A stretch of DNA of 64,000 nt from Coptis chinensis (GCA_015680905.1 CM027377.1:62331501-62395500); one strand, 5' to 3'; positions 34,693 through 47,140 are shown, numbered from the stretch's first letter. Made by a program: numbers and translations. The notes: a model not told the origin generated them from the letters alone.

Positions 34693-34932
34693 TGTTGAAG
34701 TATGTAGTGTCGGTCTCACACATTCTATAAGTGTGAGACCGTACTTATTTAGCTTGTTGCTATTTAGGTTATTCCATCTCTAGTATAAATATATGTATTG
34801 TAGGTTAGGGTAAATATACTCTAAACCCTACCTTCTTCTTGTGTCTCCATCATTTCTTCTTCTTCTTCTACACACTCAATCCCTTTAACCTAACAAGCTA
34901 ACCACCATATGTATCTCCTAGCATAAATAACA
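34693..34932 (+). repeat. Copia 1 5' LTR
   Basis: TGTTGAAG...AAATAACA, 240 bp. Holds an 11-bp inverted repeat CGGTCTCACAC / GTGTGAGACCG at 34711-34721 and 34731-34741, a TATA-like TATAAATATATG near 34782 and a CT-rich stretch TTCTTCTTCTTC. Confidence 0.93.
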
Positions 34933-35069
34933 TGGTATCGGAGCCAACTCTGTTTAGAGAATGTTAGGAGAGAGATCCTCAGTTTCAAGGTTCCAGTTTT
35001 AGTATTAGTTGGTGTCTTAGTATTGTTTCGCTTCCGCAGTCTCTCGATATTGATAAAGAGGAGACGTCG

Positions 35070-38000
35070 TCTCCCTGATTTTTGCGTTTAAGTATTCTTT
35101 TTCATCAAGTGAGTTTTTCTTCTCTTTACAATAACTGATGTTGTTCCAAAATCCGATGAATTCGGTAATACGTCTGTTTTCTCTGTTGGTATGACCTCTA
35201 TCAAATTGGAGGGTGTTATTACCTTCAATGGGCAGAGGCAGTTACTGTTTATCTTACTGGAAAAGGTAAGAAAAATCATCTGACAGATCCCCCAGATGAT
35301 AAAGGAAAGATAACTTGGACAAAAGATGACGCCTTGGTTAAGAATTTTCTGTAGAATACTATGGAGAAAGATGTTTGTAATACTGTGCAGTTTTTTAAAA
35401 CCTCGAAAGAGATTTGGGAGTATCTACAAGAATCATACTCTCAATCTCAGAATACTTCTCGTATCTTTCAGTTATATGAGAACATCTTTGATCTCACTCA
35501 AGGAGATATGTCTATCTCTGAATATTACAATTCTCTTAAGTAGCCGATTGGGAAGAACTAAATATATATCACCCACTTACTACGACATAAAATCAGTTTA
35601 AGAAACAAAGAGAGGAATTTCGAAGTCTCCAAATTTCTATCCGGCTACGCCCCGAAGTTTGCTAATGTGAAAGCCTAAGTTCAAGCTGAATCTAAGCTCC
35701 CTACTCTGTCGAGGCTTACTCGCTTGTCTCATATTATCGCACCTCCTCCAAGGCACAATGACAAGTCGCGGCTTTATTGATCCCTCCAAGCAAGAATAAC
35801 AACCCCTCTTACGGTCGTGGTAATGGCGTTAGAGGGAGGTAAAGGTGGTCGTGGCCGTGGGGGTGGTCGTACCCAAGGGAGTGGCCGTGGTCGTGGTATT
35901 GGCAGTTTTGAGTCTTGTGAGCATTGTGGGTGCACAAATCAAAGTGCTGATTTTCCACCTTTGCACAAAGCCAACAATGCCACAGTAGTTGATCAGAAAG
36001 TGACTGATTTTCAACGAGTTCAAGAAAACTTTGCAGCCCTGATGAAGCGGATACAAGCTATTCCCAGTTCATCGAGTTTGTCCGACTACCCCACTGCGAC
36101 CCTAGCCGATTCAGGTAAAACATGTCTTCATACAAGTGGTAACAACTCTTGGGTTATTGACTCAGGAGCTTCTGATCATATGACGTAATCCCCGTTGTTT
36201 TCTAGTCTTGCGATATACTCACACACCATCATATGTCACATTAGCAAATGGGGCTAAGGCTAGTATTCTTGGTCGGGGTACTATTCAGTTAACTCGTAAT
36301 ATATCACTTGTCTCAGTCTTGCTTATTCGAAATTTCCCCTTTAATCTATTGTTTGTTCATCGTCTCACTCAATCTCTTCACTGTAATGTCATGTTTTCTT
36401 CCACTCATGTTGTATTTCGTGATCTACGCACAAAGACACTAGTTGGTGGGGGGGTATGAGCACGGGGCATCTATTACTTTCAAGATGATTATGGGCACTC
36501 TCACCGGGCTCTTCTGATCTCGATCTCTCTGCTCGGCATAGACGTCTTGGTCATCTTCCTCCGCTAGTTTGCGAAGTTTAGTTCCCAAAGCATTTCTTCT
36601 AGTATTCAGTTTTAGGTTGTGAGGTTTGTGAGTTAGCTAAACATCGTCGTAGTACTTACTTACAAAAATAGGTTAAATAAGTGTTCTAGTGCTCCTTTTT
36701 AGTTAGTCCATTCAGATGTCTGGGGTCCTTGTAGAACCACTGGCCTTTTTGGAGCCAAGTATTTTATTACATTTATAGATGATTTTTCTCGTGTTTGTTT
36801 GGTCTATATTATGGAAAATCATTCTCAAGTATTCTCTGTTTTTCAAAAATTCTATGCTCAGATTACTAATCGGTATTCTGCACACATGCATGTTTTTCGA
36901 ACTGATAATGTCAAAGACTATACCTCTACAATATTCCAGAGTCTTTTAGATGACCATGGCATTATACATCAAACCTCCTGTGTGGATACACCTCAACAAA
37001 ATGGGGTTGCTGAGAGAAAGAACAGACCCATTCTTGAAGTCGCCCGATGCTTAATGTTTCAAACAAATCTCCCAAAGTTTTATTGGGAAGAGGCAGTCCT
37101 TACTGCCACATACTTGATTAATCGTATGCCCTCTTCAATATTAGGAGGCAAAACACCACACTCTGTTCTTTTTCCTGGTCAATCTTCTTTCCATCTTCCC
37201 CCTCGGATTTTTGGTTGTGTCTGCTTTGTTCATAATCTTAAGTTAGGTCATGATAAGTTAGACTCTCGTGCTATTAAGTGTGTTTTTCTTGGGTATTCAC
37301 GTACACAGAAAGGGTACAAGTGTTATAGTCCTCATCTGCGTAAATTATTTGTCTGTGCTGATGTTACCTTTTTTGAAGATGTCCCGTTTTACTCTTCAGA
37401 AGGGAAGATGTCCTCTGAACCATTTGAAGATTGTGTTATGCCATCTGGTGGTGCTGGATATGATCTTGGTGAAAATGAGGGAGCGAGTGAAGAAGGAGCG
37501 CTACCTGCGCCCACTAATAGCCTTCCAGAGCGCGACCTGCGCTCCCTTGATGGTCAAGTTCCAGGCGATCGAGCGCGACCTGCGCCCACTGATAGCCTTC
37601 GGAGCGCTGGCGCCGCCAAGATTTTTTCCCATTCCAGAGTTTGAGGCCGAAAGTTCAACTGCTCCGCTGCCTCACCTCTTCCCCCATCGTAATGTCGTGG
37701 ATCCTATTGCCATTCCATCTGACCTTGATGTTCCGATTGCACTCCGAAAACTTGAACGTCCACCTGCCAGTATGCATCTTCCTAGTAAGTATGCTCAATA
37801 TTCTATTTCTAAGTATGTTTCCACTGATCATTTACCACCATCTGTCAAGTCTTTTGCTACGTCCTTGTTGTCTGTCTCTGTCCCGTCTAACTACAGGGAT
37901 GCTCTATCTCATACTGGCTGGAAGCAAGCAATGGACGAGGAGTTGAGTGCCTTGTATTCTAATGACACTTGGGTTCTTCTGAGATCTTCCTTCTGGGAAG

Positions 38001-39410
38001 AAAGCAGTTTGCTTGTAAGTGGGTTTTCACTATTAAGCATAATCCGGATGGTACTATTTCTCGTTTAAAGGCTCGTCTGGTTGCAAAAGGCTTTACCCAG
38101 ACATATGGTATTGATTACTCCGAGACGTTTTCTCCGGTTGCAAAGCTCGCCTCTATGCGTATTGTGATTTCTCTTGCCGTTCATCATCACTGGCCTCTGT
38201 TTCAGTTAGATGTTAAGAATGCCTTTTTACATGGCGATCTTCTGGAGGAAATCTATATGGTTCAACTTCCTGGTTTTGTTGCTCAAGGGGAAAGTCCGGC
38301 CGATTAAAGAAGTCTCTTTATGGGCTCAGCGGTCTCCTAGAGCTTGGTTTGGAAGTTTAGTCAGGTTTTGATGGCTAATGGAATGACTAGGTGTAAATAT
38401 GATCATTCCGTGTTTTACCGAAAGACCCAGCAAAGGATTATTGTCTTAGTTGTGTATGTTGATGATATCATTGTCACAGGGTCTGACAAACAGGGTATTG
38501 ATTGACTTAAAGTCAATCTCTCAAGACAGTTCCAGACCAAAGATCTAGGAGAACTAAAGTATTTCTTAGGCATTGAAGTTACCAGGTTCCCTGGTGAAAT
38601 TCATCTCTCACAGAGAAAGTATGTATTATACCTGCTCAGTGAGACAGGTAATTTAGGAGCTCGCCCAGTAGAGACTCTTATGGATTCGAACGACAAACTC
38701 CAGTCGGATGTTGGAGAGATGTATGCCGATATTAAGGGATACCGTAGATTGGTAGGAAAGTTGATCTATGCTACTATGACTCGCCCCGATATCTACTTTG
38801 CAGTCAGTGTAGTATCTCAGTATATGCATGCACCACGGATTCCTCACTACCAAGCAGTTATTCGTATTCTGAGGTATTTGAAAGGCTCTCCTGGTCGTGG
38901 ATTGGTCTATCGTTCTAATAGAAATTTTGATGTTGTTGGATATTCAGATGCTAATTATGCAGGATCAGTTTCAGATAGACGTTCCACCACTAGGTATTGT
39001 ACTTTCCTTTGTGGAAATTTGGTGACATGGAAGAGTAAAAAGCAAACAGTTGTGTCAAAGTCTAGTGCAGAGGCTGAGTATAGAGCTATGGCTCAAGGGA
39101 TCGCGAGTTAATGTGGATTAAGTGTCCGCTACATGAGTTAGGTTTCGAGGTACAGCTATCGATCCCTCTTCATTGTGACAATCAGGCAACCATTCATATT
39201 GCTTCTAATCCAGTATTTCATGAGAGAACTAAGCACATAGAGGTAGATTGTCATTATGTCAGACATAAGGTTGAAACAAAGGAGATAAGTACTCCTTATG
39301 TGGCTTCTCGAGATCAGTTAGCTGATATCTTCACCAAACCAGTGATTTGTCTAGTTCTGAGTTATATTGGTAACAAGCTGGGCATGAGTGATATCTATGC
39401 TCCAGCTTGA
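35070..39410 (+). pseudogene. Copia 1 gag-pol polyprotein (broken)
   Basis: Domain order gag, protease, integrase, reverse transcriptase, RNase H, as in Ty1/copia. Gag is readable near 35361-35543 (FKTSKEIWEYLQESYSQS), followed by a Gly/Arg-rich run and a degenerate knuckle (CEHCGCTNQ) near 35920. The protease motif DSGASDHM lies near 36160. The integrase core is open at 36799-37644 with DTPQQNGVAERKNR. Reverse transcriptase is at 37969-38307 ([28 protein letters not shown]), with the YVDD box at 38455-38466. RNase H is at 38680-39410 (SSAEAEYRAM, KHIEVDCHYVRHK). Frameshifts and stops separate every block. A GC-rich repeat tract at about 37494-37618 lies in the linker between integrase and reverse transcriptase. 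Confidence 0.9.
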
Positions 39411-39417
39411 AGGGGGG

Positions 39418-39658
39418 TGTTGAAGTTTGTAGTGTTGGTCTCACACATTCTATAAGTGTGAGACCGTATCTTATTTAGCTTGTTGCTATTTAGGTTGTTC
39501 CATCTCTAGTATAAATATATGTATTGTAAGTTAGGGTAAATATACTCTAAACCCTACCTTCTTCTTGTGCCTCCATCATTTCTTCTTCTTCTTCTACACA
39601 CTCAATCCCTTTAACCTAACAAGCTAACCACCATATATATCTCCTAGCATAAATAACA
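39418..39658 (+). repeat. Copia 1 3' LTR
   Basis: TGTTGAAG...AAATAACA, 241 bp, preceded by a GAAGGGGGG tract. The inverted repeat GGTCTCACAC / GTGTGAGACC is retained at 39437-39446 and 39456-39465. Confidence 0.93.
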
Positions 39659-40094
39659 CAAAGCAATTAACTTGTGTGAGTGGTAGGTCATGCAGACGAA
39701 AATGCCTCATCAATGATGTTTGGACCATGTTGAGTGGGTGGAGGATGTCCTGCAAGTGCTTGTTGAAGGTAGTGATAGCTTGAACAAATATAAATGTCGA
39801 GTGAACGATTGGAGTAAAATCGAGTGAGAACTTGAGTATGCTGGTGATCAAGTAGGAGTTGGTATCAACTTGCTGAAGTTGATATATAAAATGGATCACT
39901 GGTTGAGGTCGATCCATTAAGAGTCAGTATCAATTTGAATTTCGAGTAGGAATTCCGGATTCATCACCATAAATGGTTGTTTGTTTCTTGTACCCAAAAT
40001 CCACGAGTTCATCGCAACACTGGATTGGAATGGGGATGAGTCAAGTTAGGAGTTGATCGGCTTTCTGTGAATTGAGCAGAGTTTAGGCGTCAAC

Positions 40095-40801
40095 TGTTGG
40101 AGTTATCCCTCACATGAGGAGAGAAACGGAGCTGATTCTGCGTGAATATGTCAGAGCGCACCTCAAGCCGGAGGAGGTGCACCTCAAGGCCGTGCGGCCG
40201 AAATCATTCCAGTGTTTTGGGCGTGACCTGCGCTCAGAGGAGGCGCGACCTGCGCTTTTGCCGTGGAAGCATTACAGTGTTTTGGGCGCACCTGCGCTCC
40301 GAGTAGGCGCACCTGCGCTCATGTCTGATTTTTGTGGGACTCGCTACAGTAACCGCGAAATTTGGTTTTTTGATATAAAAACAAAATCAAGGTTTTGGAA
40401 AACCTAAGACTAAGAACCAGACAAAAACAAAGAGAGAGAAACCAATCTTGAAAGCTATCAAGATTGAGAGATAACATTTACAGAGATACAACCCTGTAAA
40501 GAGATAAGAGTGATCTAGCAAGGTGAGAGACTAAAAGGAGAGATTGTAATCTTCCTTCCCACTTTATAAAGAACTGGCTCTTGTGGAACTAGGCATCATT
40601 GGCCAAACCACGGTAAATCTTTGTGTTGTGGTTTGCCTTTACTGCTTTGCATTATTATTTGTTGTTGATAGTTGTTTAGCGAGTTGGGCATGTTAGTATA
40701 GGCTGTAGTTGATATTTAGATTTTGTCCGGAGTTGAATTGTTTCCATATACGAGTTATCTGTGTAGTGGGGAATCAATTGGTATTGGTATAACCCCCAAC
40801 A
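40095..40801 (+). repeat. Copia 2 5' LTR
   Basis: TGTTGGAGTTATCCC...CCCCCAACA, 707 bp. Includes a GC-rich run of short repeats (variants of GCGCACCTGCGCTC) at about 40157-40321. It differs from the 3' LTR mainly in that run. Confidence 0.92.
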
Positions 40802-40912
40802 AGTGGTATCAGAGCCTTTGGTTAGAATAGCCTAGGGTGTTATCCGAATCTTGGTCAGAAGGTGTTTGACGAAATTCCTGAGAGAAGATTTGAGGTTAAA
40901 TAACTTGTAGAG

Positions 40913-42185
40913 ATGGACCATTCCGTGAACACTCGCATGATGAGTCTGAATAGGAAGAACTACACCATCTGGAAAGCCAATATGGAAGACTTGCTATACT
41001 GCAAGGACTTGGCACTTTCCATTGAGAATGAGGGAGTAAAACCGAAAAAACCGATGAGGCCGAAAGTGGAAAAAGCTTGACGTAAAAGCGATTTGATACA
41101 TTCGACAAAGGATTGACGACGATGGTGTCTTTCACCATGTGTCCCAAGAGACTACAAAGCTTCATCGTGGAAGAAACTTCGAAGACCTTTAGGAGAGGAA
41201 GTCGGGCGGAAACAAAGTGCTAGTCGTTAAGAAGTTTGCGAACCGGTACCAAGAAGGTTCTTCAATGTCCGAAAGCATCTTAATGAAGTACGAATATCAT
41301 CAATCGATGCATTTGATGAAGATCAATTTGGGAGACAAAATTGAGGCTTTGTTTCTATTAGGCTCTCTACCCGAAAGTTGGGAGACATTAGCAGTTTCTC
41401 TACATGGAGCAGCCAAGGATGGAATTGTTACCATGGAGAGGGCTACCACGTCTTTGTTGAATGAGGAGACTAGAAGGAGTGCAAGAAGCAGCTCCTCTCA
41501 CTTAGAGATCCTTTTCACAGAGAAATGGGGGAGAGGTCGAAACAGAAAACCATCTCGTTCTAGAGGTGATGACACGTATAAATCTAGGGGTGAAGCTAGA
41601 ACTCCTAAGGCAGAGAGGCAATGTTACTATTGTGCCACCAAAGGCCACTTCAGATATGAGTGCAGAACACTGAAGAGGGATGAGAAGAATAACTGTGTAC
41701 ATGAAGACATGGTGCAGAGGAACGGAAACACAGGCAGAGATACTACCGCACTAGTCGACGACCTAGTGGGAATTGTGTCAGATTGTGGTGTGTGCTGTCT
41801 TAGTACCTCATGTCAGGATACAGAGTGGGTGATAGATACAGGAGCATCCTATCACGTCACACCGCACAGGGGATTCTTCACTACCTACAGCTGTGGTGAA
41901 TATGGTGAAGTAAGGATGGGTAACAGTGGCATCTCGAAGATTATAGGCATTGGAGATGTTCATGTAGAAACCAATGTCGGCTACACCTTGACACTCAAGG
42001 ATGTAAGACATGTCCCTGACATACGGCTAAGCCTAATTTCGGCTGGGAAATTAGATGACGATGGCTTTGTAAACTCGTTTGGTAACGGGGTATGGAAACG
42101 AAAGCGAGGTTCCATTGTAGCGACCGGAGGAAAGAAAACTTGCTCTCTTTACAAAACACGGCTAGTTTGTGTAAAGCGTAAGTGA
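40913..42185 (+). pseudogene. Copia 2 gag and protease
   Basis: Gag begins at the ATG at 40913 (MDHSVNTRMMSLNRKNYTIW), just after the LTR and primer site; a frameshift occurs near 41030-41220, after which 41217-42185 is open for 322 codons. That frame holds the gag C-terminal half (LPESWETL), a CCHC knuckle (CYYCATKGHFRYEC, near 41630) and the aspartic protease motif VIDTGASYHVTP (near 41830), followed by the conserved KDVRHVPDIRLSLISAGKLD. Gag would form the cytoplasmic particle and the protease would process the polyprotein. Only the early frameshift prevents continuous reading of this part. Confidence 0.88.
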
Positions 42186-42214
42186 ATCTTGTGAAGAAGA
42201 AGCTTCATCCGAAC

Positions 42215-44976
42215 CGGCGTGGCACAAGAGACTGTGTCACATGGGCATAAAAGGGATGGAAGTTCTTGCTAAACAAAAGGTCGTACCAGACATTAAAGGT
42301 ACACATTTAAATACATGTACTCACTGTTTGGTAGGAAAGCAACACAGGGTGTTTTTCCAAAGATTCCCGTCTCACGTAAAAGGACACCGCCCTTGAACTA
42401 GTGTGTACCGCACTTATGTGGTCCTATGAGAGTAAAGTCCCACCAGGGAGCTTCGTACTTCTTGACATTCATTGATGATGTGTCAAGAAAGATATGGGCC
42501 TATAGTCTGAAGACCAAGGATGAAGTACTTGGCGTGTTTGAGAAATTCCATAGTATGGTGGAAAGAGAGACTGGGAAGTTGTTGAAGTGTATTCGCCGGA
42601 TAATGGGGGTGAGTACATTGGGCCATTTGAAGAGTATTGCCGAGTCATGGGATTCGTCCATGAGCGCACCGTTCCCAAGACACCGCAAATGAATGGAATA
42701 GCGAGAGAATGAACCGCACCATTGTAGAGATGATGAGATGCATGCTATCTCACTCTAAGCTACCTAGAAGCTCTTTGGGTAGAAGCAATGCGTCTGAAAC
42801 CAGTGCATGTGATCAACCTGTCGCCGGCAAAGCCTCTGAATAGTAATTATCCAGAGAGAGTATGGTCAGGCAGAGATGTTGATTATGGATACTTGAGGGT
42901 ATTTGGGTGCAGGGCATTTGTGCATATTCCGAAGGATGAGAGATCCAAGCTTGATGACAAAGCCAAGCAGTGCATTTTTCTGGGTTATGGAGATGAAAAG
43001 TTTGGTTACAAACTCTATGATCCGATTAACAAGAAGGTAATCCAAAGTCGAGATGTTGTGTTCTTAGAAGACCAAACCATAGCAGACTTTGAGGAGGATG
43101 AGAAGCTACAGGCTTTCACTAATGATCTTGTTGATTCATAACCAGAAGTTCCTACTGTGGAACGTGCAGAAGGCATTGAGAATGCAGAGAACCATGAGTT
43201 TGAAGCTCATGATGAGAATCCTATTACTCATGATGGGATAGAACCTATTGGTATAGAAGATGCAGATGAGATGCATGAACCACCACCAGAGCAAGCAGAA
43301 GTGCATCCTCCTGAGGCACCAGTAGATAGGGCAAGGAGGTCTGACAGAGGGAGACTAGCTTCAACCAGGTATCTACCACATACGTACGTGCTACTATCGG
43401 ATGGTGGAGAACCTATGTACTATCAAGAGGCACTTGAAGGTACAGACAAAGAAAAGTGGTTGAAGGTCATGCATGACGAGATGGATTATTTGCATAAGAA
43501 TCACACTTATGAGTTAGTTGAGAAACCCACAGGGAGAAAAGTTCTCAAGAATAAGTGGATATACAAAGTCAAGCATGAGGAGAACAATCCTCACCCAAGG
43601 CACAAAGCTCGCCTTGTTGTGAAGGGATTCAGTCAAAGGAAAGGGATTGACTTTGATGAGATTTTCTCTCCTGTAGTGAAGATGACTTCTATCCGGGTGG
43701 TATTGGATATGACCGCAAGTATGAACCTAGAGGTTGAGCAGCTAGATGTTAAGACAACTTTTCTTCATGGAGACCTTGAAGAAGATGTCTACATGGACCA
43801 GCTAGAAGGGTTTGAGGTCAAAGGCAAAGAGCACCTAGTATACAAGCTGATAAAGAGCTTGTATGGGTTGAAGCAAGCACCGAGACAGTGGTACATAAAG
43901 TTTGATTCCTTTATGGCGAAGCAAGGATACAAGAAGTCTGCTTTCGATCATTGTGTGTTTGTTCAGAAATTTCCAGATGGGGATTTCATTGTGCTATTGC
44001 TGTATGTGGATGATATGTTGATAGTTGACCCAAACATCAACAAAATATCCAAGCTGAAGAAAGACTTGAGTAAGTCCTTTGAGATGAAGGATTTAGGTCA
44101 AACAAAGCAGATACTTGGGATGCGGAGCACTCGTGACAGAAAGAGTGTGAAGTTGTGGCTTTCTTAAGAAAGCTACATTAAGAAGGTGTTGAAGAGATTC
44201 AACGTGGATCAAGTGAAGCCAGTCAGTTGTCCGCTTGGTGGCCAGTTCCGCATGACCAAAGAGATGTGTCCTAAGGGTGAGCATGAGCAGAGTCAGATGG
44301 AAAAGATTCCTTATCATCCGCAGTGGGCAGTTTGATGTATGTCATGGTGTGTACTAGACCGGATATTGCTTTTGCCATTGGTGTTGTAAGCAGATTTCTA
44401 TCAAATCCGGGTAAAGAACATTGGGAAGGTGTTAAGTGGATATTGAGATATCTCAAGGGCACTTCCAAATCGTGTTTGTGCTTTGGTGGAAGTAAGCCCT
44501 TACTTGAAAGCTATACTGATGCAGACATGGCAGGTGATGTTGACTCAATGAAGTCCACCTCCGGTTATCTGGTTACTTTTGCAAGGAGAGCAGTTTCTTA
44601 GCAATCTAAGTTGCAAAAGTGTGTTGCCCTCTCCACTACAGAAGCCGAGTATATTGCAGCCACTGAGTGTTGCAAAGAGATGCTATGGATGAAGAGGTTC
44701 TTCGATGAACTAGGGCTAAAGCATAAACAGTTTGTAGTTCTATGTGACAGTCAGAGCGCCATCCACTTGAGCAAGAATCTGAGTTTTCATTCTAGATCCA
44801 AGCACATACATGTGCGTTATCATTGGATTAGAGAAGTACTCGAAGACAAGCATTTGTGTATCGAGAAGATCCATACCGACAATAACGAGTCAGATATGAT
44901 TACCAAAGTCTTACCAAAAGGTAAGTTTGATATTTGTTGTGCTACCGTCGGAATGGTAGCAGACTCCTCCTGTTGA
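42215..44976 (+). pseudogene. Copia 2 integrase, reverse transcriptase and RNase H
   Basis: Integrase zinc region WHKRLCHMGIKG...CTHCLVGKQHR near 42220-42350, then a core broken by several frameshifts (42426-42692, 42788-43141). The reverse transcriptase frame at 43157-44167 is open for 336 codons with RLVVKGFSQRKGIDFDEIF, QLDVKTTFLHGDLEED, LYGLKQAPRQWY and the YVDD catalytic box at 44002-44013. RNase H spans 44323-44976 with DADMAGDVDS, ALSTTEAEYIA and KHIHVRYHWIRE, interrupted by a TAG near 44600. Non-functional as it stands, but the best-preserved reverse transcriptase in the window. Confidence 0.9.
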
Positions 44977-45027
44977 TTTGGAAATTGCATGGAGGTATCC
45001 CCCCCTCACTGTTCGGGAGGCGGAGAT

Positions 45028-45707
45028 TGTTGGAGTTATCCCTCACATGAGGAGATAAACGGAGCTGATTCTGCGTGAATATGTCAGAGCGCACCTGCAC
45101 TCAGAGGAGGCGCACCTGCGCTCGTGCCGTGAAATCATTCCAGTGTTTTGGGCGCGACCTGCGCTCTTGCCGTGGAAGCATTACAGTGTTTTGGCGCACC
45201 TGCGCTCCGAGCAGGCGCACCTGCGCTCGTGTCTGATTTTCGTGGGACTCGCTACAGTAACCGCGAAATTTGGTTTTTTGATATAAAAACAAAATCAAGG
45301 TTTTAGAAAACCTAAGACTAAGAACCAGACAAAAACAAAGAGAGAGAAACCAATCTTGAAAGCTATCAAGATTGAGAGATAACCTTTACAGAGATACAAC
45401 CCGGTAAAGAGATAAAAGTGATCTAGCAAGGTGAGAGACTGAAAGGAGAGATTGTAATCTTCCCCCACTTTATAAAGAACTGGCTCTTGTGGAAGTAGGC
45501 ATCATTGGCCGAACCACGGTAAATCTTTGTGTTGTGGTTTGCCTTTACTGCTTTGCATTATTATTTGTTGTTGATAGTTGTTTAGCGAGTTGGACATGTT
45601 AGTATAGGCTGTAGTTGATATTTAGATTTTGTCCGGAGTTGAATTGTTTCCATATACGAGTTATCTGTATAGTGGGGAATTGATTGGTATTAGTATAATC
45701 CCCAACA
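45028..45707 (+). repeat. Copia 2 3' LTR
   Basis: TGTTGGAGTTATCCC...CCCCAACA, 680 bp. GC-rich repeat run at about 45089-45231, differing in copy number and sequence from the 5' LTR. Confidence 0.92.
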
Positions 45708-46181
45708 TCGATGACCTCTTGTGAGCAATGGCAGACCTGTCAAGGTTTGTCAGGGTTTGTAGTAGTGATAACTTTCAAAGTAACATTGACCTTGTTACGT
45801 AATCATTGAACGTGTTGATTGTATAGGTCGCTCAAGAGAGTCAAACAATGAACGACTTGTATTGAAGTGAAGTGTGCTAACTAATGCATTGAGCAACCAA
45901 GTGTTGACTTCTTGAGGAAGTAGTTGATGAGTGTGTTGAATAAGCTCAAGAAATAAACAATATGCTAAGATAAAGTGATAAAGGTAATGATAAAGTGATT
46001 GCATGGTACACATGGTACAAGAACATGAGAAGTGAGTTCGTTGGAGTATATGGTGTTGCTAGTGATAAAACGACCTAAGGAGCTATATATAGTTTAGGTA
46101 ATGTTCTAGAGTAACTGAATAATGTGCTAAATGTAAAGATTATTAATTTATGCATGGTATTTATGTTAATGTTTTTGGATA

Positions 46182-46362
46182 CCAAAATTCTATAGCAACC
46201 GAATTTTTTGAACCGAATTTGTGAACACACTGACGTGGCACTCATCAGGCAGGGAGTGTGTGTGTATTTCTCAAAGAAGTACTGCAAATCAAACTCTCTC
46301 TGCTTGCCACGTCATTGTGTTCACAAATTCGGTTCAAAGTGTGTATTGCTGTAGAAACACTC
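46182..46362. mobile_element. MITE with 58-bp inverted repeats
   Basis: 181-bp foldback element. The left arm CTATAGCAACC...GAACCGAATTTGTGAACACA and the right arm pair over about 58 bp (GACGTGGCA at the inner ends). Flanked by a perfect 9-bp duplication TTTTGGATA (46173-46181 and 46363-46371), which suggests a MULE-type MITE. The outermost bases of the two arms no longer match. Confidence 0.82.
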
Positions 46363-47140
46363 TTTTGGATATAGCGTTATAGATGATTGGGGTAGCGGTA
46401 TACAAACTATAATTTGTTGTTGAGCGGTTTGTTCGGCTATGGAAACACGAAAGGTTATATATTTTTATTTCCATGTATCTAGTATCTGGTCATACTGATT
46501 TATATAGAGACACTACCAACGAATGTAATAACTTTAAAGTTGACAGTAAGTAAACGAGTGCGTAAGATAGACTTATCTTATTCGAGGGTTTGAACCCATG
46601 TAAAATAGAAGTCGGTATTGACTTCTATTTCGAGTATGAATTCTAGACTCGTCGCCATAAATGACAGCAGTTAACGTCTGGAGGAGGTAATCGTTCTGAA
46701 TAGTTGAGTGGAGACCGAGTTAAGGTTGGAGCAGTTGAATGTATAACTTCTTGATGGAAGCAGTTGAAATGCTGGAATTTAGCTCCCAATGGGCGAATGT
46801 GGAATAGTCAACTTGGTATATCTCACAACTGATTAAAACTTCTAACAAGTCTAAAAAGGTGTAATGTTACTCTTATTGGAGTTGCGGATAGTAGAGGTTG
46901 AAACTTCTGTTCCCATTTCCAGTTGGTGTATTAATTCTTGTAAGAAGTGTTGTTGGGCTTGGTCCATCAAGATTGTGATGCAACCGTGGTGGAAGTTCTA
47001 AGATGGAAACTGAAATTGTTGATGTGGTGGTAGAAGGGTTGACGTAGCTTTCTACTATGGTGACCGGAATTTGACCGGAGAAATTGAAGAGTGATTGTAG
47101 AGTAAAGATTTTCGAGAAATCGACCACAGATGACGCCAAA

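Larger units (their letters stand above)
34693..39658 (+). mobile_element. Ty1/copia retrotransposon 1
   Basis: Complete 4966-bp element with LTRs at 34693-34932 and 39418-39658, a perfect 5-bp target-site duplication CAAAG (34688-34692 and 39659-39663), an initiator-Met-type primer-binding site TGGTATCGGAGCC right after the 5' LTR, and a polypurine tract ending GGGGGG before the 3' LTR. The LTRs differ by about seven changes over 240 bp. Inserted in the non-coding LTR element. Confidence 0.95.
40095..45707 (+). mobile_element. Ty1/copia retrotransposon 2 (Tork/Tnt1-like)
   Basis: 5.6-kb element with LTRs at 40095-40801 and 45028-45707, a primer-binding site TGGTATCAGAGCC at 40804 and a polypurine tract GGGAGGCGGAGAT before the 3' LTR. 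The sequence immediately outside is TCAAC on the left and TCGAT on the right, so no intact target duplication is visible. Internal order and motifs match the Tnt1/Tork type. Confidence 0.92.

Noticed and set aside
40090-45712. A possible target-site duplication for copia 2
   Set aside because: The flanking bases are TCAAC and TCGAT; only two positions agree beyond chance, so it was not claimed.
46873-47139. Minus-strand open frame as a gag gene of the non-coding element
   Set aside because: It starts within the presumed primer-binding site with a non-ATG codon and shows no gag motif.
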